A stretch of DNA of 6,534 nucleotides from CAZGMN01 sp964526905 (GTDB lineage: Bacteria; Acidobacteriota; Aminicenantia; Aminicenantales; Aminicenantaceae). A program made the position numbers and the translations under genes. Below, in pieces: positions 1 to 5,404 of the stretch; the stretch's first letter is position 1, and each line of letters begins with the position of its first letter. The stretch covers positions 1 to 6,534 of the forward strand of contig CAZGMN010000190.1 in assembly GCA_964526905.1 (NCBI GenBank). The letters are read 5' to 3'. The notes below the pieces were generated by a model. The model had not been told where the DNA came from and did no database searches. It saw nothing but the letters and a program-made list of their open reading frames with translations.

Positions 1-135
1 GAAGGACACTTTGCCAAAGGTGCAAAAAGAGAGATAATTAAAAAATGTGAAGAACTCCTAAATATGTCACTTGAGGATTTTATTAGTATTTGTCTTAAAT
101 CAATGAAAAATGTTTCCCAGAATATTGGGCTTTAA
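1..135 (+). CDS. C-terminal end of an unrecognised protein (partial)
   Basis: The first reading frame is open from the window edge and ends at a TAA at 133-135, giving 44 residues (begins EGHFAKGAKREIIKK, ends SQNIGL). The start lies outside the window. The segment is Lys/Glu-rich and looks helical (REIIKKCEELL, then MSLEDFISICLKSM). I do not recognise the family. It ends 25 bases before the DUF433 antitoxin start at 161 on the same strand, so it could be the upstream gene of that transcript. It is short and lacks a diagnostic motif, so it could also be a degraded or spurious frame. Confidence 0.45.
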   Translation, partial: EGHFAKGAKREIIKKCEELLNMSLEDFISICLKSMKNVSQNIGL

Positions 136-160
136 TATAAATTTAAAAAAGGATTTTTTC

Positions 161-457
161 ATGAAAAGTGTACCTGCCATAAAAGAATCAGGCCACTTTC
201 ACATTACGAGTAATAAGGCGATTTGTGGAGGGAGTCCAATCATAAAAGGGACAAGAATCTCTGTCGCCAACATTGCTGGTTATTGTTTGATGGGATTGAA
301 TGCCGAAGAAATTAAGCGAGAATTGCCGCATCTGGGTCTCGCTCAAATTTTCGATGCGCTTGCGTTCTATTTTGACCATAAAGATCTCATCAATCGTGAA
401 ATAGCTAAGAATCAAGAGTCGAAGGTTTCAAAGAAATATCCTGCAGGCAAATATTAA
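161..457 (+). CDS. DUF433 family antitoxin (VapB45-like)
   Basis: A 98-residue protein of the DUF433 family (PF04255), a small helical DNA-binding family that commonly acts as antitoxin to DUF5615 PIN-like toxins. The hallmark CGGSPIIKGTRI is at residues 22-33. A helix-turn-helix-like stretch follows (VANIAGYCLMGLNAEEI, then LPHLGLAQIFDALAFY, to about residue 72), with a charged Lys-rich tail. I chose the ATG at 161 over the one at 110 for two reasons: AAAAAAGGA at 145-153 sits 7 bases upstream, and the 110 start would overlap the preceding frame and add 17 residues outside the family domain. The stop TAA (455-457) abuts the GTG of the partner toxin with no gap, the usual order antitoxin then toxin. 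The antitoxin is intact while the toxin is broken. By family analogy it should bind its own promoter and the toxin; no operator is proven here. Confidence 0.85.
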   Translation: MKSVPAIKESGHFHITSNKAICGGSPIIKGTRISVANIAGYCLMGLNAEEIKRELPHLGLAQIFDALAFYFDHKDLINREIAKNQESKVSKKYPAGKY

Positions 458-809
458 GTGTCCAGAATTCGCCTCTATCTTGATGAAAATATCCAGGTAG
501 CGCTGGCAGATGCGCTGAGAGCTCGTGGAGTTGATGTTCTGACGACTTTTAAAGCTGGGAATGTAGGATTAAGCGATTTCATCAACTTCAGTTCGCAATT
601 GAATCAAAAAGAACGTTTTTTACCTATAATAAAAGAGATTTTGCAAAGCTCCATTATGCTAAATGGCAGAAAATCGAGAACACGCTGGCATTATTTTATC
701 CGACCAGTTTCCAGTCGAAATTATTCTTCGTAGATTTATGAAATTATATTTTGCGCTTTCATCCGAAGATATGAAAAACAGACTTGAATATCTAAGCGCA
801 TGGAAATAA
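458..809 (+). pseudogene. DUF5615 PIN-like toxin (VapC45-like), two frameshifts
   Basis: The gene starts with GTG directly after the antitoxin stop. The first 40 codons encode a DUF5615 (PF18480) start: RLYLDEN with the PIN-type acidic residues at D9/E10, through AGNVGLSD. The family sequence then continues in the next frame from 580 (HQLQFAIESKRTFF, YNKRDFAKLHY) and in a third frame from about 672 (REHAGIILSDQFPVE, RRFMKLYF, RLEYLSAWK) to the TAA at 807-809. Adding one T to the TTT at 577-579 and one A to the AAAA at 670-673 restores a single 117-residue reading frame, the usual family length. As written, translation from 458 runs off-family after residue 40 and stops near 733. All conserved blocks are still readable, so the inactivation is recent, or the two deletions are sequencing errors. 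As a ribonuclease-type toxin it would be dead unless frameshifting occurs. Confidence 0.88.
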
Positions 810-817
810 GGAATAAT

Positions 818-903
818 GCCGGGGTGGCGGAAGTGGTAGACGCAAGGGACTTAAAATCCCTCGCTTGGTAACAAGCGTGCCGGTTCGATTCCGGCCCTCG
901 GCA
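818..903 (+). tRNA. tRNA-Leu (anticodon UAA)
   Basis: An 86-base class II tRNA. The acceptor stem GCCGGGG (818-824) pairs with CCTCGGC (896-902) with one G-T wobble, and the discriminator is A903. The anticodon stem AGGGA/TCCCT (845-849/857-861) encloses loop CTTAAAA, with anticodon TAA at 852-854, which reads UUA leucine codons. A long variable arm CGCTTG-GTAA-CAAGCG (862-877) is diagnostic of the Leu/Ser/Tyr class. The T arm is GCCGG-TTCGATT-CCGGC (879-895). The 3' CCA is not encoded (TTCC follows), so it must be added enzymatically. The gene starts 8 bases after the stop of the broken toxin and ends 16 bases from the stop of the convergent hydrolase. No clear promoter is seen in the preceding bases. 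Confidence 0.97.
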
Positions 904-919
904 TTCCTCTTAGCCAAAT

Positions 920-3511
920 TCAGTTTGACTTTTTCAGATAGGCAAGGCTGTTATCAAACTTCCAATTCAAGTCAAAAAATCCTGCGGCAAGAACAGCTCC
1001 CCAGCCTTTTTCTTTTACCGCTTCGTCGTAGACGATGAAATCAGGCAGGCCGGCGCCGGAATAGATTACATTGAAGAGGCCGGCCAGCTCCTCGCCCTTA
1101 GGACTCGTTCCTCCTTTGACCACGACATATTTCTCCCGGTTCAGGGGATTGGGATAGATCAATTGAAAAGCGACATCATCTTTCTCGATTTCCATGCCAT
1201 TAAAAACAAGCCTATTGTTCTTGATTGAAATTGGCAGGTCTTTCTTTATCCTTGCTGTTGCGGCATTCGTCTCCGGGCCGCCAAGAAGGATCAGATTGCA
1301 GCGGCCGAGAGTTTCGGAGTTGACTTCGATGTCGGGTATAATTTCGACAGACCCATTTCCTCTCCACCACCAATTCTGCGCCTCGATCCGGGCATGATGC
1401 AGGTTTATTTCCGTCGATTCAGAATCTCCCCGGGTTCCATAGACTAAGATAAAAGGTGAAAAATAGGCTTTCTTTATCGGCCCAAAAAAAGATGGGGACT
1501 TATTAATATTTTCTGTCTTTAAAGCTCTCTGATGCAGTTTCTTTTTGCTTGATTTTTTGAGCTGAAATTGACGGGCTTCCTTGCGAAAGGTCAAAGACTC
1601 TTTTACGGATAAGCTGAACCTTAATTCCTGACCGTTGATTCTTAAATTGATTTCTCCTGGAGAAATCAATTCTGAAGAAAGATGAACTGTGAACTTTGCG
1701 ATATTTTCTGTCTTGACCGTAATCGTCTTGTCTTTGATTTCGGCATCGATGACAGAATCATCGTAGAGGCGCTCAGGCTCGTCAATTTCTACCCAGCCAT
1801 TCTTGTTGTTTAGTCCGACATCCGTTGTCTTGAAGATGATATGCCTGGGATTAGGATTCCTTACTTGGTTTTTCAGAAATTCGAGAAGCTCATCCGAATC
1901 GACACAGTCGATACCCTCAGTCTCTTTGTTGTCCCACCAGTGTCCCATCCCTTCAACCTCCCTATAAAGAGCTTTGTAGCCCAATTTTTTCAGGGCGCTC
2001 GAAAAAAATCTAGCGTGAACAGGCGGCACGTTGTCATCCGCCCCGCCCTGCAAGATGTAGGTAGGGAGGTTCAAAGCATTCTCCACAAAGTTCAGCAGCC
2101 TTTCCTCTCGCAGGCCCATATCTCTGATGGCAAGCAGGCTGGGGTGTCCGAAGATGTCGCTCTTTCTCAGAAAATAAGGAACATAAAGCTGGAAGCTTGT
2201 CCAGCCAGCAGAGGGAGCCATAGCGGCAAACAGGTCTGGATGGTAAAGCCCGATGTGCCAGGTTCCGTGGCCTCCCATGGAGTGGCCGGTGAGATAAATT
2301 CTGTTGTTATCAATCGGAAAGAGCGACTTGGCCTCAGATAAGACTTCAAGGCAATCCAGCCGCCCCCAATCCTGCCAGTCAAAGCCGAAGGGCTTACGGT
2401 TGGTCGGGCAGACGACAAAGGCCCAATCTTTTGCCCTGTAGGCGTCAGCTTGTCCGCTGGCCTCGACTCCTGCTCCATGCAGGCTGAGAATTAAAGCATA
2501 TGTCTTATTGGGGTCGTAATTCTTGGGCGGCAGCACTGCAAAGTATTGAACAGAACCGTCGATTCTGGAGAGGAATGTCGTTTTATAAGCCTGAATTTGA
2601 TTTCTTAGGCGAAGCTTGATTTGGTCAGCGTGCGAAATGTGGTCAACGCTAACCATGACCGGCACAGAAATGGTTTTTTCTTCACTTTGCTTTGTGATTG
2701 CAGCCCTGCTTTCAATCGGAATAGGAACTTTCCTTATTGAAAGCGGCGCCATCTCGGCAATGCCGACTTCTTGTTTTAAGAAGACTTGCCCGTCGCCGAG
2801 AGAAAGCTTGATATTTTTCAAGGTTTTGGTGGTAGTGTTGGCTACGCTGACGCCAGCCCATTGTTTGAGCAGCTTTCCGACCACAGCATCGGGAACCGTT
2901 GCATCGCCGGTCAAAACCATAACCGCCGCCTCGGCTGGAATAATCTTGAAGGTGAATTGCTCGCCTCTGCTTAGTTTCACCAATATCTTATTCCCGCCGT
3001 CCTGAAGCACGACCGGTATCTTTACATAACCGGAACCGTAAATATCGCCAGGCCAGGGCTTGTTATTGAGCCTGAAGGTATCGATTCTCTCGGCGATGAC
3101 CAGCGCCCTTCGAGCACCCTTGCTTTCAAACTCGGCATAGGCATAACTGACACTCATCGTTCCCGGAGGCCCGTAAATCTCCTGCATTTGTTTGAGGTTG
3201 ATGTTGTTATAAATGATTCTGACAGTTCCTTGCTCATCCCCTTTGACCTTCATCCATTTGACCAGGCCGGAGGGCGCCATCATGCTTGTCTGCTCCAATC
3301 CTTCGTAAGGTTTAATGCCGAGCTCTCCGCCATGCTCTGTCAGGTAATCGATATCTCCTTCCCTCATTCCCCGGGAGAAGGGCCCGGCAGCAAGCCATTC
3401 TTGGATGACGATGGGCTCTTCAATTGTCGGAAGTAATTCTATCTTCTCATCCCCCGATGAAATGCTGAGAACTGATGAAATTAAAAAGATAAGGATCATT
3501 ACTTTTTTCAT
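920..3511 (-). CDS. Exported alpha/beta hydrolase (prolyl oligopeptidase / CE1-like esterase fold)
   Basis: An 863-residue protein. An N-terminal signal peptide (MKK, then hydrophobic residues 4-18) suggests export; no lipobox cysteine is seen. Residues about 30-310 form a beta-rich N-terminal region (WLAAGPFSRG near 39-48, common in large secreted hydrolases) of uncertain fold. Residues about 315-550 are an alpha/beta hydrolase: oxyanion segment SLHGAG (343-348), nucleophile elbow GHSMGG with Ser411, acid in GGADDNVPP (Asp492 by analogy with DPP4-type enzymes, or Asp493), and His524 in GMGHWW. The triad is complete, so activity as an esterase or peptidase is expected; the substrate is unknown. 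Residues about 555-863 are a C-terminal extension with no domain I recognise (GTRGDSES near 692, LILLGGPETN near 740). The start ATG has an excellent Shine-Dalgarno, AAGGAGAGG, 5 bases upstream on the minus strand (complement of 3517-3525). The gene is divergent from the kinase/NTase region and convergent with tRNA-Leu. Confidence 0.9.
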   Translation of the reverse strand: MKKVMILIFLISSVLSISSGDEKIELLPTIEEPIVIQEWLAAGPFSRGMREGDIDYLTEHGGELGIKPYEGLEQTSMMAPSGLVKWMKVKGDEQGTVRIIYNNINLKQMQEIYGPPGTMSVSYAYAEFESKGARRALVIAERIDTFRLNNKPWPGDIYGSGYVKIPVVLQDGGNKILVKLSRGEQFTFKIIPAEAAVMVLTGDATVPDAVVGKLLKQWAGVSVANTTTKTLKNIKLSLGDGQVFLKQEVGIAEMAPLSIRKVPIPIESRAAITKQSEEKTISVPVMVSVDHISHADQIKLRLRNQIQAYKTTFLSRIDGSVQYFAVLPPKNYDPNKTYALILSLHGAGVEASGQADAYRAKDWAFVVCPTNRKPFGFDWQDWGRLDCLEVLSEAKSLFPIDNNRIYLTGHSMGGHGTWHIGLYHPDLFAAMAPSAGWTSFQLYVPYFLRKSDIFGHPSLLAIRDMGLREERLLNFVENALNLPTYILQGGADDNVPPVHARFFSSALKKLGYKALYREVEGMGHWWDNKETEGIDCVDSDELLEFLKNQVRNPNPRHIIFKTTDVGLNNKNGWVEIDEPERLYDDSVIDAEIKDKTITVKTENIAKFTVHLSSELISPGEINLRINGQELRFSLSVKESLTFRKEARQFQLKKSSKKKLHQRALKTENINKSPSFFGPIKKAYFSPFILVYGTRGDSESTEINLHHARIEAQNWWWRGNGSVEIIPDIEVNSETLGRCNLILLGGPETNAATARIKKDLPISIKNNRLVFNGMEIEKDDVAFQLIYPNPLNREKYVVVKGGTSPKGEELAGLFNVIYSGAGLPDFIVYDEAVKEKGWGAVLAAGFFDLNWKFDNSLAYLKKSN

Positions 3512-3703
3512 GATATCCTCTCCTTAAAAGACAGACTTTCAATTTTTAAAGAAAGAAAACTCTCCTTTAATTCAAAACAAGTCATTTTAAATAGAGTTCC
3601 ATTTCTTTGAACAAATAGCCCATAAAAAATTCAAATTTGAGCTATATGGAAATAATATCATCTTTATCTTTGATTATATTATCTTATTTGACCTCTAAAT
3701 TAG
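3512..3703. other. AT-rich upstream region of the hydrolase gene
   Basis: About 190 strongly AT-rich bases between the hydrolase start and the TPR remnant, with no credible coding frame. On the minus strand it must hold the hydrolase promoter. The best candidate I can read is TTGTTC, a 17-base spacer, then TTTAAA upstream of the Shine-Dalgarno, which is weak. A perfect 10-bp palindrome TCAAATTTGA lies at 3631-3640; this is not surprising by chance in AT-rich DNA. No terminator or RNA gene is evident. Confidence 0.5.
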
Positions 3704-3948
3704 AAGATGGCGGGCGATTTAGAGAACGCCCAAAAAGCTATGAAACAATAATTTCATTGGCGAGAGGCAGGAACTGGCAGAGCAATATTTAAGTCAAGTG
3801 CTTCGATGTGCTCCGGAAAATCGTTGAACAGCAAGGACAGAAGACGAAAGCTATAGAGCATTACCAGAAATTCCTCGACCTCTGGAAGAATTCCGACCCC
3901 GGCTTTCCTGAAGTTCTGGACGCGAAAAAGTGTTTATCTTCGCTTTAA
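3704..3948 (+). pseudogene. C-terminal TPR remnant of a zinc-ribbon/kinase/TPR gene
   Basis: The last ~80 codons of a tetratricopeptide-repeat protein, without any upstream part. GDLENAQK (3713-3736) is followed one frame away by SYETIISLARGRN, then an in-frame TAA (3790-3792), then VKCFDVLRKIVEQQG, KAIEHYQKFLDLWK and DPGFPEV, to a true TAA at 3946-3948. Adding one A to the AAAAA run at 3732-3736 joins the first two blocks. The TAA stands where I recall related tails having Tyr in a IYVKSF-like block, so TAT to TAA is the likely nonsense change. The KFLDLWK...DPG block is matched inside this window by the tail of the collapsed kinase at 5046-5090 (38 of 45 bases identical), which independently ties it to the same gene family. 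No kinase or zinc-ribbon part is seen upstream; AT-rich DNA begins abruptly. Not expected to be expressed as a working protein. Confidence 0.75.
3871..3915 (+). repeat. Direct repeat, copy 1: TPR tail (pairs with 5046-5090)
   Basis: This segment, coding for FLDLWKNSDPGFPEV, matches 5046-5090 (FLDLWKDADPGIPEV) at 38 of 45 bases, beginning with 17 identical bases TTCCTCGACCTCTGGAA. It reflects paralogous gene ends rather than a mobile element, but it is a possible substrate for recombination between kinase genes. Confidence 0.85.
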
Positions 3949-4001
3949 GGTGAATTCCTGTTTTAGAATCTTTTATTTTCCCAGAGAAGCCCAGCGAGTT
4001 A

Positions 4002-4010
4002 TGGTATAAT
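4002..4010 (+). promoter_or_regulatory. Extended -10 promoter (TGGTATAAT)
   Basis: TGGTATAAT combines a perfect TATAAT (4005-4010) with the TG-n extension typical of promoters that need little -35 contact; no good -35 is seen at 17 bases upstream. A start point about 7 bases downstream would fall near 4017-4018, at the ATG of the next gene, implying a leaderless or nearly leaderless transcript for the AbiEii module. Confidence 0.55.
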
Positions 4011-4017
4011 GAGCAAA

Positions 4018-4296
4018 ATGAAAATACCGGCCAAGAAGCGGCTCTTTTGGTATCTCAGGGATGGACAGGAGTTTGACCTCGGCAATCCATACCATGTGGA
4101 TATGTATGTCCAGCAGGTCCTTTCTCAGGGAAGAGTTGAGGACATCAGGGAGATGCTGAGAGTTCTTTCGCCTCAGTCTTTTCTTGCGTCCTTTGGCCGG
4201 GTCAAGAAATATCTCCTCAAGGAAGTCAGAAAATTTTGGGAGGACGGGCTTGGAAGTGCTGGCGGACATTCAAAAGGAAATTCTCATATATCTTAG
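4018..4296 (+). CDS. Small protein upstream of AbiEii NTase (putative antitoxin/partner)
   Basis: A 92-residue protein beginning MKIPAKKRLFWYL. An in-frame ATG at 4009 would add three residues, but it overlaps the -10 box of the likely promoter, so 4018 is preferred; neither start has a Shine-Dalgarno. The pattern LFW...(E)FDL..P.H.D.YV..VL..G..EDIREML matches the small proteins (DUF6922-like, from memory) often encoded just before AbiEii-type nucleotidyltransferases. The body is helical and ends with KKYLLKEVRKFWED; the last ~15 residues (Gly/Ser/His-rich) are read from the overlap with the next gene and probably are not structural. It overlaps the NTase gene by 47 bases, which suggests coupled expression. 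In classical AbiE systems the partner (AbiEi) is much larger with a winged helix, so calling this an antitoxin is inference from position. Confidence 0.65.
   Translation: MKIPAKKRLFWYLRDGQEFDLGNPYHVDMYVQQVLSQGRVEDIREMLRVLSPQSFLASFGRVKKYLLKEVRKFWEDGLGSAGGHSKGNSHIS
4238..4244 (+). promoter_or_regulatory. Ribosome-binding site deciding the TTG start of the AbiEii NTase
   Basis: GGGAGGA sits 5 bases before the TTG at 4250. It is the only strong Shine-Dalgarno in this stretch and falls inside the upstream gene, which argues for the TTG start rather than the GTG at 4256 or a longer N-terminus. Confidence 0.7.
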
Positions 4297-4918
4297 GGAT
4301 ATCCCTGAACTCGATGCCTTTTATCTAACCGGAGGAACTGCTCTATCTAAATTCTACTTAGGTCATCGAAGAAGCAACGACCTGGATTTTTTCACTTCTG
4401 AAGAAGAGCTCATCCAACCGTTCAGCCTCAAAATCGAAGAGGCCCTCAAAAAAGCAGGGTTCAATGTTGAGCGAAAGCGGGGATTCCATTCATTTGTTGA
4501 ATTGACAGTGAGCGCTCACTCTGAATCGACAATTATTCACCTTGCTCTCGATTCTCCCTATAGACTCGACTCGATAGTAATGGCCGAAGAATTTCCGGGA
4601 TTGAGAATTGACAGCCTCAGAGATATTGCCGCCAATAAACTTCTTGCCATTTTTGGCCGGGCCATGTTGCGAGATTTTGTCGATGTGCTTTTTCTGGTCA
4701 GGGAGAAATTTGAAAAAAATGACCTTATCCTGATGGCCAAAAAAAAAGACCCTGGATTCGATCTTTATTGGCTGGCCACTGCCTTTGAACGCGTCCACGA
4801 ATTTTCTGCGGATTCTCCGGAGACGCTCCTTCTGGTGAAGCCCTGCTCGATAGAAGCCTTATCGGCATTTTTCGACGAGTGGAGAAGAGAAATATTCCTG
4901 GAGATTACAAAAAAGTAA
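4250..4918 (+). CDS. AbiEii/AbiGii-type nucleotidyltransferase (type IV toxin-like)
   Basis: A 222-residue protein of the AbiEii family (PF08843), NTases that act as toxins of type IV toxin-antitoxin and phage-defence systems; the related MenT enzymes add nucleotides to tRNA 3' ends. Visible motifs in order: LTGGTALSKFYLGHRRS (residues 26-42) carrying the GG-T/S motif, DLD at 44-46 (metal-binding acids), and the family's C-terminal motif with Lys130 in NKLLAIFGR and RDFVDV (141-146). All key residues are present, so it should be active. The start is TTG at 4250, chosen from the GGGAGGA five bases upstream and because upstream frames lack family sequence; GTG at 4256 is the alternative. It overlaps its small partner gene by 47 bases. 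A kinase remnant lies on each side of the pair. The target, possibly tRNA, is inference from the family. Confidence 0.88.
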   Translation: MEVLADIQKEILIYLRDIPELDAFYLTGGTALSKFYLGHRRSNDLDFFTSEEELIQPFSLKIEEALKKAGFNVERKRGFHSFVELTVSAHSESTIIHLALDSPYRLDSIVMAEEFPGLRIDSLRDIAANKLLAIFGRAMLRDFVDVLFLVREKFEKNDLILMAKKKDPGFDLYWLATAFERVHEFSADSPETLLLVKPCSIEALSAFFDEWRREIFLEITKK

Positions 4919-4941
4919 TCAGATCCTCGGTATTCCTGGAT

Positions 4942-4970
4942 TTGACTTCTCCTGTTGGGGTTGATATTCT
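4942..4970 (+). promoter_or_regulatory. Sigma-70-like promoter of the collapsed kinase gene
   Basis: TTGACT (4942-4947), an exact 17-base spacer and TATTCT (4965-4970) match five and four positions of the consensus boxes. Transcription would start near 4977. It precedes AGAGGGGA (4983-4990), a Shine-Dalgarno 10 bases before the ATG at 5001. It was probably the promoter of the complete kinase gene and now leads into the second NTase module. Confidence 0.5.
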
Positions 4971-5000
4971 TCTTCCAGACTTAGAGGGGAATGTCCAGTT

Positions 5001-5048
5001 ATGAAGTGCCCCAAATGCCATTTTGATAATCCTGACACTCAGTGCTTC
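5001..5048 (+). repeat. Direct repeat, copy 1: zinc-ribbon gene start (pairs with 5992-6039)
   Basis: 39 of 48 bases are identical to 5992-6039, both starting at the ATG of a zinc-ribbon kinase-type gene. Most differences are at third codon positions, showing old paralogues under protein-level selection rather than a fresh duplication. Confidence 0.85.
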
Positions 5049-5090
5049 CTCGACCTCTGGAAAGACGCCGACCCCGGCATTCCCGAGGTT
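5046..5090 (+). repeat. Direct repeat, copy 2: TPR tail (pairs with 3871-3915)
   Basis: 38 of 45 bases match 3871-3915. This is the copy carried by the collapsed kinase gene; its first bases are also the deletion junction. Confidence 0.85.
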
Positions 5091-5142
5091 GAGAAGGCGA
5101 AGGCTCGCCTGGCCGTCCTTGAAGGGAGCAAACTTAAAAAAG

Positions 5143-5400
5143 ATGAAAACGCTGTCTTCTGATACAAGTCTGAAGGCTGAACAAATGCAGATCAAGCTGA
5201 TACGCAAATCCTCAATTTCTAAGCGCTTGCTGGCCGTGAATTCATTGGTCCAGACGACGAGATGGCTGAGTTGGCGGGCTATCTTGGAACGCTATCCTGG
5301 TCAGACCGAACAATTTCTGGTTGAACGCTATGTGTCCCTCCTTTATGATGATGAATCCTTAGCCAGACGAGTTGCCCATCGTCTTTTCGGGAAAGCTTAA
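5143..5400 (+). CDS. Small conserved protein upstream of NTase (putative antitoxin/partner)
   Basis: An 85-residue protein, MKTLSSDTSLKAEQ at the start. It resembles a family of 75-90 residue hypothetical proteins (DTSPEAE..QIELLR.. near the N-terminus, then a helix with R..L.RRYP, then a C-terminal (E)ELA.R.) that I recall being encoded directly before nucleotidyltransferases of the type that follows here. Helical segments are residues about 10-32 and 35-50, then FLVERYVSLLYDDESLARRV. I chose the ATG at 5143 because family similarity begins there; upstream codons in this frame only shadow the collapsed kinase. The Shine-Dalgarno is poor (GAAGGGAG about 14 bases upstream), and the start lies inside the end of the 53-codon ORF, so translational coupling is likely. 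It ends 4 bases before the NTase ATG. An antitoxin role is inferred from position only. Confidence 0.75.
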   Translation: MKTLSSDTSLKAEQMQIKLIRKSSISKRLLAVNSLVQTTRWLSWRAILERYPGQTEQFLVERYVSLLYDDESLARRVAHRLFGKA

Positions 5401-5404
5401 GACT

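Larger units (their letters stand above)
5001..5162 (+). pseudogene. Collapsed zinc-ribbon/kinase/TPR gene (53-codon in-frame fusion)
   Basis: An open frame of 53 codons. Codons 1-14 (MKCPKCHFDNPDTQ) are the start of the zinc ribbon seen again at 5992. From Phe16 on it reads FLDLWKDADPGIPEV, the C-terminal TPR tail seen again at 3871, then KAKARLAVLEGS. Everything in between, normally the second zinc-ribbon CxxC, the whole kinase domain and most TPRs, is missing. The two parts meet at a TTC codon that both parents carry, so a short shared sequence may have guided the deletion. The join keeps the frame, and the original promoter and Shine-Dalgarno (AGAGGGGA) remain, so a 53-residue peptide could be made, though with only one CxxC pair and no catalytic part. 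The last 20 bases overlap the start of the next gene (5143), so it may now act as a leader ORF. An assembly join between repeated kinase genes is the main alternative. Confidence 0.8.

Noticed and set aside
116..129. Inverted repeat CCCA-6-TGGG upstream of the antitoxin gene
   Set aside because: Only four paired bases per arm and it lies within the end of the preceding frame; too weak to name an operator.
879..903. tRNA-Leu 3' end as an integrative-element attachment site
   Set aside because: No second copy of the tRNA 3' sequence and no integrase appear anywhere in the window.
913..942. Possible terminator for tRNA-Leu (CAAA/TTTG stem before TTTTT)
   Set aside because: A stem of four weak pairs inside the coding end of the convergent hydrolase is not convincing.
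1841..2341. 166-codon plus-strand open frame inside the hydrolase gene
   Set aside because: It is antisense to the catalytic domain, whose frame is clearly the coding one (GHSMGG, GMGHWW); its translation has no recognisable motif.
2616..3005. 129-codon plus-strand open frame with a hydrophobic stretch
   Set aside because: A shadow of the hydrolase N-terminal region; no ribosome-binding site and no family resemblance.
3631..3640. Perfect palindrome TCAAATTTGA as an operator
   Set aside because: Ten bases in AT-rich DNA is expected by chance, with no second copy near the hydrolase start.
4915..5004. Open frame reading VFLDLTSPVGVDILLPDLEG between the AbiEii stop and the collapsed kinase
   Set aside because: It looks vaguely like an NTase or enzyme fragment, but it is only about 30 codons, has no start and contains the proposed promoter. 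Not enough to call a remnant.
5023..5142. Longer N-terminus for the small protein at 5143
   Set aside because: These codons are the collapsed kinase tail read in another frame (Arg/Pro/Ser-rich), while the family match starts at the ATG at 5143.
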